A DNA stretch of 64,000 nucleotides, taken from the NCBI GenBank assembly GCA_013178375.1, contig JABLXQ010000035.1, positions 1 to 64,000 of the forward strand, read 5' to 3'. The notes under the pieces were generated by a model that was not told the DNA's origin, searched no databases, and saw only the letters and a program-made list of their open reading frames with translations. The stretch comes from Gammaproteobacteria bacterium. Lineage in GTDB: Bacteria; Pseudomonadota; Gammaproteobacteria; Pseudomonadales; Ketobacteraceae. A program made the translations under genes and the position numbers. Below, piece by piece: positions 33,964-42,674 of this stretch (position 1 is the first letter of the stretch; each line of letters begins with the position of its first letter).

Positions 33964-35136
33964 TCAACTCTCTCCGCTGTTTGCGCGTACCAGTCGCAAG
34001 TGCGTGATTTCTGCCGGCGCACCGAACCGCTTTGGCGGACCCCAGTAACCGGTGCCGCGGCTGATATAGATCCACAGTGATTCATGCCGGTGCAATCCCG
34101 CCGTAAACGGCTGCTGCATGGGTACGAACCAGTTCCAGGGCATGAACTGTCCGCCGTGGGTGTGGCCAGACAGTTGCAGGTCATAACCGGCGCCCACGGC
34201 TTTGAAAATACTGCGCGGCTGGTGCGCCAGCAGAATGCGGGCCTGGGCGTGAGCCGGTGCATTCGCCACGGCCGCGAGGGGGTCGCTGCGGTGTGCTTCG
34301 TCGAACTGGTGCGCGGAAAAATCGGTGATCCCGGCCACCACCAACGTGGCGCCGTCATGCTCCAGCGCCACGTGTTCATTCAGCAATACCTTCAATCCCA
34401 GCGTGCGCAGATGCTCGATCCACTGGTGGGCGCCGGAATAATATTCGTGATTGCCGGTAACAAAAAAAGTACCGTGCCGCGCTGCCAGTGCCCGCAGCGG
34501 CTCCACGTGGGGCGCCAGCGCTTTCACCCGGCCGTCCACCAGATCGCCGGTGAGGGCGATCATGTCGGCCTGCAGCGCATTCACCTGCCGCACAATCGCT
34601 TCCAGCCAGGGTTCGCGGATGGTGGGGCCCACATGAATGTCGGAAATCTGGGCGATGGTGAAGCCTTCCAGTTCCGGCGGCAGATTGTCGATGGGAACGT
34701 CCACCTGCACCACCGCCGGTGCGCGCCGTGCATTGAAAAAGCCGATCAGGGTGACAATCGCGGAACCAATCAGCACCAGCAGGCTGGACCACCTGGCAAT
34801 GCCGGTTGTGTCTGGCACCCCAACGCCGGACAGGGACACCAGCCACAATGCCAGCAATCCCAGTTCCCGCAGCAGTGTCAGCACGAACAGCGACGACACC
34901 AGACCCATGCAGAAGAAACCGGCCCAGGCCACGGCATCGGTGAAGGTGGAATGGGGCTTGCGGCTGCCGATCAGTGCGGCGGGCACCAAGCAGGCGGACA
35001 GTACCAGCAATGCCCATAAAACGTACGAAATTACGCTGGGCGCCTGCAGGTCCGGCAGCAGGCGCCAACCGATGAATCCATGGAACGTCAGCGAGAACAG
35101 AAACAGGTACAGCACGATCAGGGGCAGGCGGCGCAC
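33964..35136 (-). CDS. Membrane-anchored calcineurin-like metallophosphoesterase
   Basis: A 390-residue protein with four N-terminal membrane helices (about 4-24, 36-57, 68-97, 115-133) and a metallophosphoesterase domain. The dinuclear metal motifs appear in order: QISDIHVGP, LTGDLVDG, VTGNHEYYSG and LSGHTHGGQF. This architecture matches the YkuE/YaeI-like group, some of which act on lipids such as UDP-diacylglucosamine or phospholipids; the substrate here is unknown. The start is GTG 35136 with a weak GGA upstream. It diverges from a GGDEF-EAL gene. Confidence 0.9.
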   Translation of the reverse strand: MRRLPLIVLYLFLFSLTFHGFIGWRLLPDLQAPSVISYVLWALLVLSACLVPAALIGSRKPHSTFTDAVAWAGFFCMGLVSSLFVLTLLRELGLLALWLVSLSGVGVPDTTGIARWSSLLVLIGSAIVTLIGFFNARRAPAVVQVDVPIDNLPPELEGFTIAQISDIHVGPTIREPWLEAIVRQVNALQADMIALTGDLVDGRVKALAPHVEPLRALAARHGTFFVTGNHEYYSGAHQWIEHLRTLGLKVLLNEHVALEHDGATLVVAGITDFSAHQFDEAHRSDPLAAVANAPAHAQARILLAHQPRSIFKAVGAGYDLQLSGHTHGGQFMPWNWFVPMQQPFTAGLHRHESLWIYISRGTGYWGPPKRFGAPAEITHLRLVRANSGES

Positions 35137-35250
35137 AGCAGCAATCCGTCAGAACAGGACATGAATCATTCAATATGGGGATCAATGTCGTGTCTGCAAG
35201 GGGCGGGGCTATACTGAGCCCATACCATCATTTTTCGGGGAAGACAGCGG

Positions 35251-37548
35251 GTGAATCCGGTTCGCCAGAGTGCATTGATTGCCATCATTTATGCCTTGTT
35301 CGGCCTGCTCTGGATCACGCTGAGCGATCATGTGGTGTTGGGCCTGGCCGACAACCGGCACACCATTACCCTGCTGCAGACCTGGAAGGGCTGGTTCTTT
35401 GTGGTCGTCACCGCCCTGCTGGTGTTCTGGCTGGCCTGGCGGGCACTGGCGGTTCAGGCCAGTCTGGTGGAAGAACTGCGGGTCAGCGAACAGCGCTGGC
35501 AGTTTGCGCTGGAGGGAGCGGATCAGGGCGTGTGGGACTGGAACATGCAGACCAACGCCGTGTTCTTTTCTCCGCGCCTGATCACCATGCTGGGGTATGA
35601 AGTGGAGGATTTCGCGCCCCACCTGGATGCCTGGACCAGCCGGCTTCACCCCGACGACCTGCCGCTGGCCATGGCGCAAGTGGACCGGCATCGCCTCGGT
35701 GAATGCGCCTTCTACCAGGCCGAATACCGCATGCAGCACAAGGACGGTCGCTGGTGCTGGATCATGGACCGGGGCAAGATCATCGAACGCAGCGCCGACG
35801 GTACGCCACTGCGCATGATTGGCACCCACACCGACATCACCGAGCGCAAGCTGATGGAAGAACAGCTGCGCCAGTCCGCCATGGTGTACACCCATTCCCA
35901 GGAAGGGGTGATCATTACCAACGCTGAATTCAACATCATCGCGGTGAACCCTGCCTTCACCATCATCACCGGCTACAGCGAGCAGGAAGCCCTGGGACAC
36001 AATCCACGCTTTCTCAGCTCCGGCCGCCACAGCCGCAATTATTACCAGTCGATGTGGCAAACCGTGCAGCAAATGGGATTCTGGCAGGGCGAGATCTGGA
36101 ACCGGCGCAAGAGCGGCGAGATTTATCCGGAATGGCTCACCATCAGCGCCGTGCGCAACGAGCGGGACATCATCACCACTTACGTGGGCGTGTTCACCGA
36201 CATCAGCCGCCTCAAACAGTCCGAGGACGAGCTGGAACATCTGGCCCACTACGATCCACTCACCCAGCTCCCCAACCGGTTGCTGCTGCTGTCGCGGCTG
36301 GAGCACTCGGTTGCCCGCATGGTGCGCCAGAACCTGCGCGGCGCTGTGCTGATGCTGGATGTGGACCACTTCAAACTGGTGAACGACAGCCTGGGCCACA
36401 CCGTGGGCGACGAACTGCTTTGTCTGGTGGCGCAGCGGCTGGAACGTCGCCTGCGTGATGCCGACACCTTTGCGCGGCTGGGCGGCGACGAATTTGTCGC
36501 AGTGCTGGAAGAGTTGCACGAGCCGGAAGATGCGTCGGTGGTGGGCTGGGATCTGGTGAATCTTCTGAAGGGAGGATTCACCCTTGCCAGCGGGCAGACC
36601 CTGTATCTGGGGGGCAGTGTGGGTATCAGCGTGTTTCCCGATGACGGCACGGAAGTGGACCAGCTGCTGCGCAACGCGGATTCAGCGCTGAACCAGGCCA
36701 AGGCGGTGGGGCGTTCCACCTGTTGCTTCTATACCCAGTCCCTCACCGAGGCGGCGAGCGACCGTCTGGTGCTGGAAGCCGATCTGCGTCACGGCCTGGA
36801 GCAGCAGGAATTCGTGCTGCATTACCAGCCGCTGATCCGGTTGCGGGACTGCGCCATTACCGGCTTCGAAGCACTGGTGCGCTGGCAGCGCAGCGATGGC
36901 GAACTGGTGTCACCGGCCCGTTTCATTCCACCGGCGGAAGAAAGCGGCCTGATCGTGCCGCTGGGGGAGTGGGTGTTGCGTACCGCCTGCCGGCAAATGC
37001 AGCAGTGGCTGCAGCAGGGGCACGGCCTGACGACGCTGGCGGTAAACCTGTCGCCGCGCCAGTTCCGCGAACCCAACCTGGCGCACCGGGTGGCGTCGAT
37101 TCTGAGCGAGACCGGTCTGCCGGCGGCCTGTCTGGAACTGGAAATTACCGAAAGCGCGATCATGGAGCAGGGCCTGGCGGCGCAGGAAAAAATGGCGGCG
37201 CTGAAGGCATTGGGTGTGCGGCTGGCGATCGACGATTTCGGCACTGGCTATTCGTCGCTGGCGTACCTCAAGCGTTTTCCCATCGACAAGTTGAAGATCG
37301 ACCAGAGCTTTGTGCGCGACATCCAGCGTGATCTTGCCGATACCGAAATCGTCGTCACCATCATCGCCCTGGCCCACAACCTGCGCCTGCAGGTGCTGGC
37401 CGAGGGCATCGAAACCGCGGAGCAACTGGAATTTCTCAAGCGCAATGGCTGTGACGCCGGCCAGGGCTTCCACTTCAGCCGGCCAGTGCCGGCACCGGAA
37501 GCGGAACGGCTGCTGCCGGCGCAACAGCGCAGCAGCCAGGGAAGTTGA
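35251..37548 (+). CDS. Membrane PAS-PAS-GGDEF-EAL cyclic-di-GMP protein
   Basis: The 765 residues hold two membrane helices (about 7-29 and 47-66) around a very short periplasmic loop, a PAS/PAC (about 80-200), a second PAS (about 206-322), GGDEF (about 328-495) with GGDEF at 411-415 and the inhibitory RxxD (Arg402-Asp405) five residues before it, and EAL (505-755) with Glu540-Ala-Leu, NLSPRQF, EITESA, IDDFGTGYSSLAYL, LKIDQSF and LAEGIET. All catalytic residues for synthesis and breakdown are present. With almost no periplasmic domain, input must come through PAS (oxygen, redox or small ligand). The start is GTG 35251. Confidence 0.93.
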   Translation: MNPVRQSALIAIIYALFGLLWITLSDHVVLGLADNRHTITLLQTWKGWFFVVVTALLVFWLAWRALAVQASLVEELRVSEQRWQFALEGADQGVWDWNMQTNAVFFSPRLITMLGYEVEDFAPHLDAWTSRLHPDDLPLAMAQVDRHRLGECAFYQAEYRMQHKDGRWCWIMDRGKIIERSADGTPLRMIGTHTDITERKLMEEQLRQSAMVYTHSQEGVIITNAEFNIIAVNPAFTIITGYSEQEALGHNPRFLSSGRHSRNYYQSMWQTVQQMGFWQGEIWNRRKSGEIYPEWLTISAVRNERDIITTYVGVFTDISRLKQSEDELEHLAHYDPLTQLPNRLLLLSRLEHSVARMVRQNLRGAVLMLDVDHFKLVNDSLGHTVGDELLCLVAQRLERRLRDADTFARLGGDEFVAVLEELHEPEDASVVGWDLVNLLKGGFTLASGQTLYLGGSVGISVFPDDGTEVDQLLRNADSALNQAKAVGRSTCCFYTQSLTEAASDRLVLEADLRHGLEQQEFVLHYQPLIRLRDCAITGFEALVRWQRSDGELVSPARFIPPAEESGLIVPLGEWVLRTACRQMQQWLQQGHGLTTLAVNLSPRQFREPNLAHRVASILSETGLPAACLELEITESAIMEQGLAAQEKMAALKALGVRLAIDDFGTGYSSLAYLKRFPIDKLKIDQSFVRDIQRDLADTEIVVTIIALAHNLRLQVLAEGIETAEQLEFLKRNGCDAGQGFHFSRPVPAPEAERLLPAQQRSSQGS

Positions 37549-37608
37549 CGCCACGCCAGCACTGCGCAGCGTCAACCCGCCTCATTTCAGACAGTCCCAT
37601 TTCAGACA
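37545..37608. repeat. Small inverted and direct repeats between convergent genes
   Basis: TTGACGC (37545-37551) and GCGTCAA (37569-37575) form an inverted repeat spanning the stop codon of the GGDEF-EAL gene. CATTTCAGACA then occurs twice (37583-37593 and 37598-37608), 15 bases apart. No T-tract follows. Function unknown; possibly transcript ends. Confidence 0.4.
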
Positions 37609-37611
37609 ATC

Positions 37612-38952
37612 TCAGTGCAGACAACAATTCTTGAATTTCTTGCCGCTGCCACAGGGGCACAGATCGTTGCGGCCCACCTTGGGGCTGCTACTCACAAATG
37701 GGGTATGGGCGGCGCTGACACGGCGCTGGAAGAAATGATGCTGCAGGGCGGTGACATCCGCTTCGATGGCCTGCTGCTGCGCCGCGATTTCATCCTTGCT
37801 CATGGTCTCCAGTTTCCGGCTGCCGGTTTCTGACGCATACAGCCGCACCAGTTCCGTGTGACGTTCGAACACATAGCGGTCCGCGTCCGGCATGGTGGAA
37901 TACAGGTTGGCCGCCCGCAGAAAGCCGTTACACCAATCGCGCACGAAAAAGTGGGCGGCGTCAGGTTCGTCGATGTTGTAGAACATCGCGGAAAACTCGC
38001 CGGTAATGAATTCCTCCATCACCAGGTTGTACTCTTCCAGCAGCGCGTCGTGGAAATCATGGATTTCTTCTTCCGTCTCCCAGTCCGGCATCAGTTCCTC
38101 GCCACCCCACAGCGAAGGCAGCCATTCGGACGGCACCAGCGTGTTGGGCGCGCAGGCGATCCCGGAGAAAAAGCCGTCCAGCTCCGCCGCGCCCAGAATG
38201 GCTTCGTCGGCGCCGTATTTGTCCAGATAATATTCCACCACGTCGATGGCCTCCGCCTCTTCGCCTTCCGGTTGTTCGGAATCCGGGTCTGCTGCGGCAC
38301 CCCGGCGCGGTGAGTCCCGTTCCTCGCGCAGGCCGAATTCGATTTCGGCGTCTTCGAGGTCCAGCAGGGTTTCATCCACCCAGCCCTGCTCGAACAGCGG
38401 TACAACCCTGGGCCAGAAGTCGAGCGCGCCCAGTTCTGCCAGTTGCAAAACCAGCAGGCTGTTGAGGCCCGTCGCGGCCGGATCGGGCGAGTCCAGGTAG
38501 CGGTCGTAGAGCGCCAGTACGCGGGCTTTTTCCTGCGGATGGCGCTTGGCCACTTCCGTCAGCGTGTCCAGTCCCATGATGCGCAGGGTTTCATCCTCGT
38601 CGGCGGCGCACAGCAGTGTGTAGGCCGGCTCGATCGCCGCCGGCCCCAGCATTCCCAGCACCACAGGGATTTCCGCCACGGCGTAATCGTCTTCCAGCAA
38701 TTCCGGCATCTGTTGCAGCAACGGCGCCAGCGCGGCTTCGGCCTGCATCTGCCCCAGGGCACGCCACGCATGCAGCGGCGCCCAGAACTTGCGGCTGCTG
38801 GGGCGGGAATCGAGGAAGGTCTTGTCGGTGATGTAGGTGATCAGCTCGGGGATGTCGCTGGCATCCAGGCCGTATTCCTGAACGTAGTCCGGCCATTTAT
38901 GGCCGCTGGAAGGTCTGCCGATTTTCTGCAGCTTTTGTGCGTTGGAAGGCAT
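37612..38952 (-). CDS. YecA/UPF0149-family protein with C-terminal SEC-C zinc motif
   Basis: The 446 residues have three parts. Residues about 1-220 are helical and HEAT-like (repeats such as EIPVVLGMLGPAAIEPAYTLL). An acidic linker (EQPEGEEAEAIDVVEYY) joins them to a UPF0149 domain (about 245-380) with ELDGFFSGIACAPNTLVPSEW. The SEC-C zinc finger closes the protein (VGRNDLCPCGSGKKFKNCC). SEC-C motifs bind zinc and, in SecA and YecA, SecB or ribosomes. E. coli YecA is about 220 residues, so the HEAT-like half is an extra module. A role in protein export or translation is plausible but not shown. Confidence 0.88.
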   Translation of the reverse strand: MPSNAQKLQKIGRPSSGHKWPDYVQEYGLDASDIPELITYITDKTFLDSRPSSRKFWAPLHAWRALGQMQAEAALAPLLQQMPELLEDDYAVAEIPVVLGMLGPAAIEPAYTLLCAADEDETLRIMGLDTLTEVAKRHPQEKARVLALYDRYLDSPDPAATGLNSLLVLQLAELGALDFWPRVVPLFEQGWVDETLLDLEDAEIEFGLREERDSPRRGAAADPDSEQPEGEEAEAIDVVEYYLDKYGADEAILGAAELDGFFSGIACAPNTLVPSEWLPSLWGGEELMPDWETEEEIHDFHDALLEEYNLVMEEFITGEFSAMFYNIDEPDAAHFFVRDWCNGFLRAANLYSTMPDADRYVFERHTELVRLYASETGSRKLETMSKDEIAAQQQAIEADVTALQHHFFQRRVSAAHTPFVSSSPKVGRNDLCPCGSGKKFKNCCLH

Positions 38953-39011
38953 GAAGGGGGAAATCCTGCTTTGGCTGGGGCATCAGTGGCCCATTATAGC
39001 GAATCCCGGCC

Positions 39012-39359
39012 TCAGCGTTTGCGGCCAAACCAGCGCGACAGCAACGAAGGTTTGGCGCGGGCCTGCTTGAGGTCCTGCTGGTACTGGATGGATTCCGCCG
39101 CGTCCGCTTCCGCATCCGATTCCCAGGCGCGGTCGAAGTGGAACGCGATGGCCGCGCGCCAGTCCGGCGATGCATTCCAGTGATCCAGGTATTGCGCCTT
39201 CTGCTCCGCCGTCAGCGCTGCCCAGAACGGACGCCACTGCTGGTCGAACCAGGGTTCCGCCACGCCCTGGCGCAGGTGGACCGGCAATGTCTGCGGGTCG
39301 ATCTGCGGAAACACCAGCCAGGGTGGTTGGCAGCGGGTGAGGACGTCGGTTGTGGTCAT
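39012..39359 (-). CDS. Small tryptophan-rich protein downstream of the LysM gene
   Basis: The ATG at 39359 gives a soluble 115-residue protein with many aromatic residues (PPWLVFP, EPWFDQQWRPFWAAL, SPDWRAAIAFHFDRAW), an acidic middle (ESDAEADAAES) and a basic tail (LLSRWFGRKR). No family is recognised. It starts seven bases after the stop of the LysM/glycine-zipper gene, so the two are surely cotranscribed. A cognate immunity or adaptor role is possible but unsupported by any motif. It lacks the membrane helices usual for immunity to pore-forming toxins. Confidence 0.7.
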   Translation of the reverse strand: MTTTDVLTRCQPPWLVFPQIDPQTLPVHLRQGVAEPWFDQQWRPFWAALTAEQKAQYLDHWNASPDWRAAIAFHFDRAWESDAEADAAESIQYQQDLKQARAKPSLLSRWFGRKR

Positions 39360-39366
39360 GGGGGCC

Positions 39367-40425
39367 TCAGTTGCTGTCGATGTGGTCGGCGATCCAGTCG
39401 AATCCCCAGTAGCCCGCCACGCCACCCACCACGGCGCCAACCGCGCCGGTAATCAGCGCGCCGGGACCGGTTTCGATGCCCACCAGAGCGCCACCCGCGG
39501 CGCCCAGTTTCGCGCCGGCCCAGGCCATGGTCCAGCCACCGGCCTGGCGGATGCCTTCCGCCGCAATCGGTTTGACGGAATTCTGCTGCACGGATTTCTG
39601 GGTGGCGTTGGTCAGGTCTACCGCCGTCACCACGAAGCCCACGATCTGCACACCCTGCAGGCTGCGGGTAATGGCCATGCTGGTGGCGCCTTTCACGGCG
39701 GCGGCTGGCACCGGCCCTTTCACCAGCACTTCCCTGTCCAGTTTCACCAGTTCCTTGATCTGCTCCACCCGGGCCATGTCCTGGGGCGTTTTCATCTTGC
39801 GGGCGATGCGGTCCAGATCGTCGAGGATTTCCTGGGTGTTGTGGAAACTGGCGCCAGCGGCTTCGGCCTTGCCCACGTCGATCCAGAAGCGGTTGCCGGA
39901 AAAACGCGGCGCACCGGCGGGATGGGTGGAGGCGGAGGAAAACGGGCTGGGTTTCATGCCCATGGCGTGACGGCCCATGGACACGGGTGAAGACGGCGCG
40001 GTGGCATGCAGGCCGAACAATTCCGGGTTGGGCATCACGGGCACTGTTGTGCCCAGGCGAAACGACAGCGCGCTGGCCAGCTTCGGATTCACCATCACCT
40101 TGCGTACCACTTTCTGGTTCAGCGGATTGATCTCGTCGGCCAGCACGAACAGAAATGCGCGTCCCGGAATCAGGCTGGGCGAGTGCTCGCTGGCGGATGC
40201 GGTGGCGGTGTGGGCGTGGGCCTTGGTCAGCAGCATCGGTGGTGCGCTGGTTCCCATTCTGGCGGTCACCGCAGAATCCCGCAGGAACAGCGATTCGCCC
40301 ACCAGCAGCCGGTTGGCCTGCGTGTGGGGATTGTCCTGGGCGATCAGATTCCACTTCTGCGGATCGCCAAAGTGAACCGCCGCGATGCGCCAGAGCGTGT
40401 CGCCGGGCTGAACCACATAATGCAT
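39367..40425 (-). CDS. LysM-domain protein with C-terminal glycine-zipper membrane segment (putative effector)
   Basis: From ATG 40425, behind GAGAGG, the product is 352 residues. It has no signal peptide. Residues 1-49 form a LysM peptidoglycan-binding domain (HYVVQPGDTLWRIAAVHFGD). A middle region carries ADEINPLNQKVVRKVMVNP and a helical segment (about 200-235). The last 50 residues form a glycine-rich double-pass hydrophobic segment (AGAKLGAAGGALVG and ITGAVGAVVGGVAGYWG). LysM without export signal plus a glycine zipper is a layout seen in type VI secretion or other contractile-system effectors, so a membrane-active toxin is a candidate. No secretion genes are nearby. The small gene behind it could be its partner. 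Confidence 0.75.
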   Translation of the reverse strand: MHYVVQPGDTLWRIAAVHFGDPQKWNLIAQDNPHTQANRLLVGESLFLRDSAVTARMGTSAPPMLLTKAHAHTATASASEHSPSLIPGRAFLFVLADEINPLNQKVVRKVMVNPKLASALSFRLGTTVPVMPNPELFGLHATAPSSPVSMGRHAMGMKPSPFSSASTHPAGAPRFSGNRFWIDVGKAEAAGASFHNTQEILDDLDRIARKMKTPQDMARVEQIKELVKLDREVLVKGPVPAAAVKGATSMAITRSLQGVQIVGFVVTAVDLTNATQKSVQQNSVKPIAAEGIRQAGGWTMAWAGAKLGAAGGALVGIETGPGALITGAVGAVVGGVAGYWGFDWIADHIDSN

Positions 40426-40660
40426 TGCAACCTCTCGGGGGCTTCGAGCATTGGAAAACGGCAGTTTGCGGGAAACAGGACCCGGTCGCAATGACCGCGC
40501 AGATCACAGGCGGGTGCTGGATTTCTGTTGTTGTACGGTCGCTCCAGCCTTGCTGCGGGGGAGGGCCGGCCAGTCACGAAATCTGGGCGCCCCGGCGCTT
40601 GCCCCGTCCGACCGCATCGCATAAGGTGGCGCCTTTCACATAGCCAGGAGGCCACACCCC

Positions 40661-41734
40661 ATGCACATGATCATCGACAAAACCAGACCTGTCATGGTGA
40701 CCGGTGCGTCCGGTTATATCGCCAACTGGATCGTCAAGCTGCTGCTGGAGCAGGGCTGCACCGTGCACGGCACCGTGCGCGATCCCAACAACGAAAAATC
40801 TGTCGCGCCGCTGAAAAAAATTGCCGCTGCCGCACCACAGGGTTCGCTCAAACTGTTCAAGGCCGATCTGCTGGACAAAGCCGCATTCGATGCACCCATG
40901 CAGGGCTGCGAAGTTGTCATCCACACTGCGTCGCCTTTCGTGGTGCGGGGTTTCAAGGATGCAAAGGAAGCCCTGATCCGGCCGGCGGTGGAAGGCACCC
41001 GTAACGTGTTGGAGGCGGTGAATCGCACGCAATCGGTAAAACGCGTGGTGCTCACCAGCAGCGTGGCGGCTGTATTCGGCGACAACGCCGACCTGAAAAA
41101 AAATCCGCGCGGCATCTTCAACGAGGAAGACTGGAATTTTTCCAGCAGCGAAACCCACCAGCCCTATTCCTACTCGAAATTTCTGGCGGAAAAGGAAGCG
41201 TGGAAAATCCACGACGCGCAGCAGCGCTGGCAGCTGGTGACGATCAATCCCAGCATGGTGGGTGGCCCGGCCCTTACCCGCAACAGCGCGTCCACCAGCA
41301 TTGATACCCTGCGCGGCCTGGGCAATGGCCGGCTGTGGCCCGGCGTGCCGTTCATGCGGCTGGCCTGGGTGGATGTGCGCGACGTGGCGCAGGCTCATGT
41401 GGAAGCGGCGTTCCGGCCGGACGCGGAAGGCCGGCACATCCTGTCGAACGGCGAACCCAGCATGCTGGAAGTTGCCAACATCCTGCGCCGGCATTTCGGC
41501 ACTGCTTACAAGTTCCCAGTATTTGAATTGCCCAAGTTCCTGGTGAAGTGGTTTGGCCGCTTCATGGATTCCAGCGCCACGCCGAAATTCATCGAGCAGA
41601 ACGCCGGCCACGACCTGAAATTCGACAACACGCGCAGCCGGCAGCGTCTGGGTATTCAGTACCGGCCGCTGGAGCAGACGTTCGTCGATCACTTCCAGCA
41701 GTTGCTGGACGACGGCCTGATCCGCAAGAAATAG
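40661..41734 (+). CDS. Extended SDR, NAD(P)-dependent epimerase/dihydroflavonol-reductase-like
   Basis: A 357-residue extended short-chain dehydrogenase. The cofactor loop is VTGASGYIANWIVKLLLEQG (residues 13-32), the catalytic tyrosine and lysine are in PYSYSKFLAEKEA (Tyr169, Lys173), and TSSVAAVFG supplies the catalytic serine. Arg40 (TVRDP) after strand two suggests NADPH. This is the plant-type dihydroflavonol/cinnamoyl-CoA/methylglyoxal reductase branch, which reduces a range of aldehydes and ketones. AGGAGG is well placed upstream. The adjacent acetoacetate-decarboxylase-like gene may belong to the same unit (121-base gap). Confidence 0.9.
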   Translation: MHMIIDKTRPVMVTGASGYIANWIVKLLLEQGCTVHGTVRDPNNEKSVAPLKKIAAAAPQGSLKLFKADLLDKAAFDAPMQGCEVVIHTASPFVVRGFKDAKEALIRPAVEGTRNVLEAVNRTQSVKRVVLTSSVAAVFGDNADLKKNPRGIFNEEDWNFSSSETHQPYSYSKFLAEKEAWKIHDAQQRWQLVTINPSMVGGPALTRNSASTSIDTLRGLGNGRLWPGVPFMRLAWVDVRDVAQAHVEAAFRPDAEGRHILSNGEPSMLEVANILRRHFGTAYKFPVFELPKFLVKWFGRFMDSSATPKFIEQNAGHDLKFDNTRSRQRLGIQYRPLEQTFVDHFQQLLDDGLIRKK

Positions 41735-41855
41735 GACGGCCGTGATGGTGGACGTCTGCCCGGTCACATTTACGGAGGAACGGCGTTACTGCACGGGCGT
41801 GCTGTGTTAGGCTGGCCATCTTTGACATGACTGCCAATTTTATCAGCCCAGCGCC

Positions 41856-42668
41856 ATGCAGATTGATCCGTTTTTTCAGGTTCCCCAGCACGCGGTAATG
41901 ACATCGCTCGGCGAGGCCCAGTTACCGCTGCTGTTCAAGGAAGGGGACTACAGCATTTTTTTGTTTGTGGTCAGCAAGCGCAAGGTGGAATCCCTGTTGC
42001 AGGGAACCGGCCTGCGTCCCGCCGTTACCTTTGGCAACCGCACATTCGTGGCTTTGGTGATGGGGCACTACTCCATCACCAGCTACAAACCGTTTCGTTT
42101 TGCCTCGCTGGCCATTTCAGTGGAGCGGCAATTCGGCTTCCGGCCCACTTCACCCTGGAAGGAAATCTTTTCCCGCCCTGATCACCGGCACATGGGATTT
42201 TATTTTCTCAACAGTCTGCTGGATAACCAGGACATGGTGACGATGGGCAAGGAGATCTGGGGATTCCCCCACAGCTTCGGCGGCATTCAACTGGCCATCG
42301 AGGAATCCCGCGTTCGCAGCCTTGTGGAATGTGCCCACACGCGTAAAACCCTGTTCGGTCTTGACAGCGCCGGCCTGCGGTTCTGGCGGATGTCCGCGCT
42401 GGAGTTCACCATGTTTTCGGTGCGCGGCAACCACATTTTACGCACGCTGTTCAATACCCGCTGCAATCTGGACCTGTCGCTGCCACTGCGTTTTCGCTTG
42501 CGTCTGGGCGATGGTCAACACCCGATGGTGGAGAACCTGCGCCTGTTGGGGCTGGACAACCGGCGCCCCCTCTTGTGCCTGAACACCCATCAATTCCAGG
42601 GCCGCATCCATGAAGGCAGCGTGGTGGAGAATCTGGACGACGCGCCGCCGCAATCGTCCAGTCTGTAA
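41856..42668 (+). CDS. Acetoacetate decarboxylase-like protein lacking the catalytic lysine
   Basis: The 270 residues show the acetoacetate decarboxylase-like fold: a first strand region with LPLLFKEGDYSIFLFVVS, MGHYSITSYKPF, and the active-site helix start MGKEIWGFPHSFGG. True decarboxylases have a Pro-Lys-Lys here, the second region lysine forming the Schiff base; this protein has Pro-His-Ser (His139), so decarboxylation by Schiff base is not expected. Relatives without the lysine are known from the wider superfamily, with cyclase, hydratase or unknown activity. It sits with an SDR upstream and ends six bases before the RND permease gene on the other strand. Confidence 0.78.
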   Translation: MQIDPFFQVPQHAVMTSLGEAQLPLLFKEGDYSIFLFVVSKRKVESLLQGTGLRPAVTFGNRTFVALVMGHYSITSYKPFRFASLAISVERQFGFRPTSPWKEIFSRPDHRHMGFYFLNSLLDNQDMVTMGKEIWGFPHSFGGIQLAIEESRVRSLVECAHTRKTLFGLDSAGLRFWRMSALEFTMFSVRGNHILRTLFNTRCNLDLSLPLRFRLRLGDGQHPMVENLRLLGLDNRRPLLCLNTHQFQGRIHEGSVVENLDDAPPQSSSL

Positions 42669-42674
42669 TCCGCG

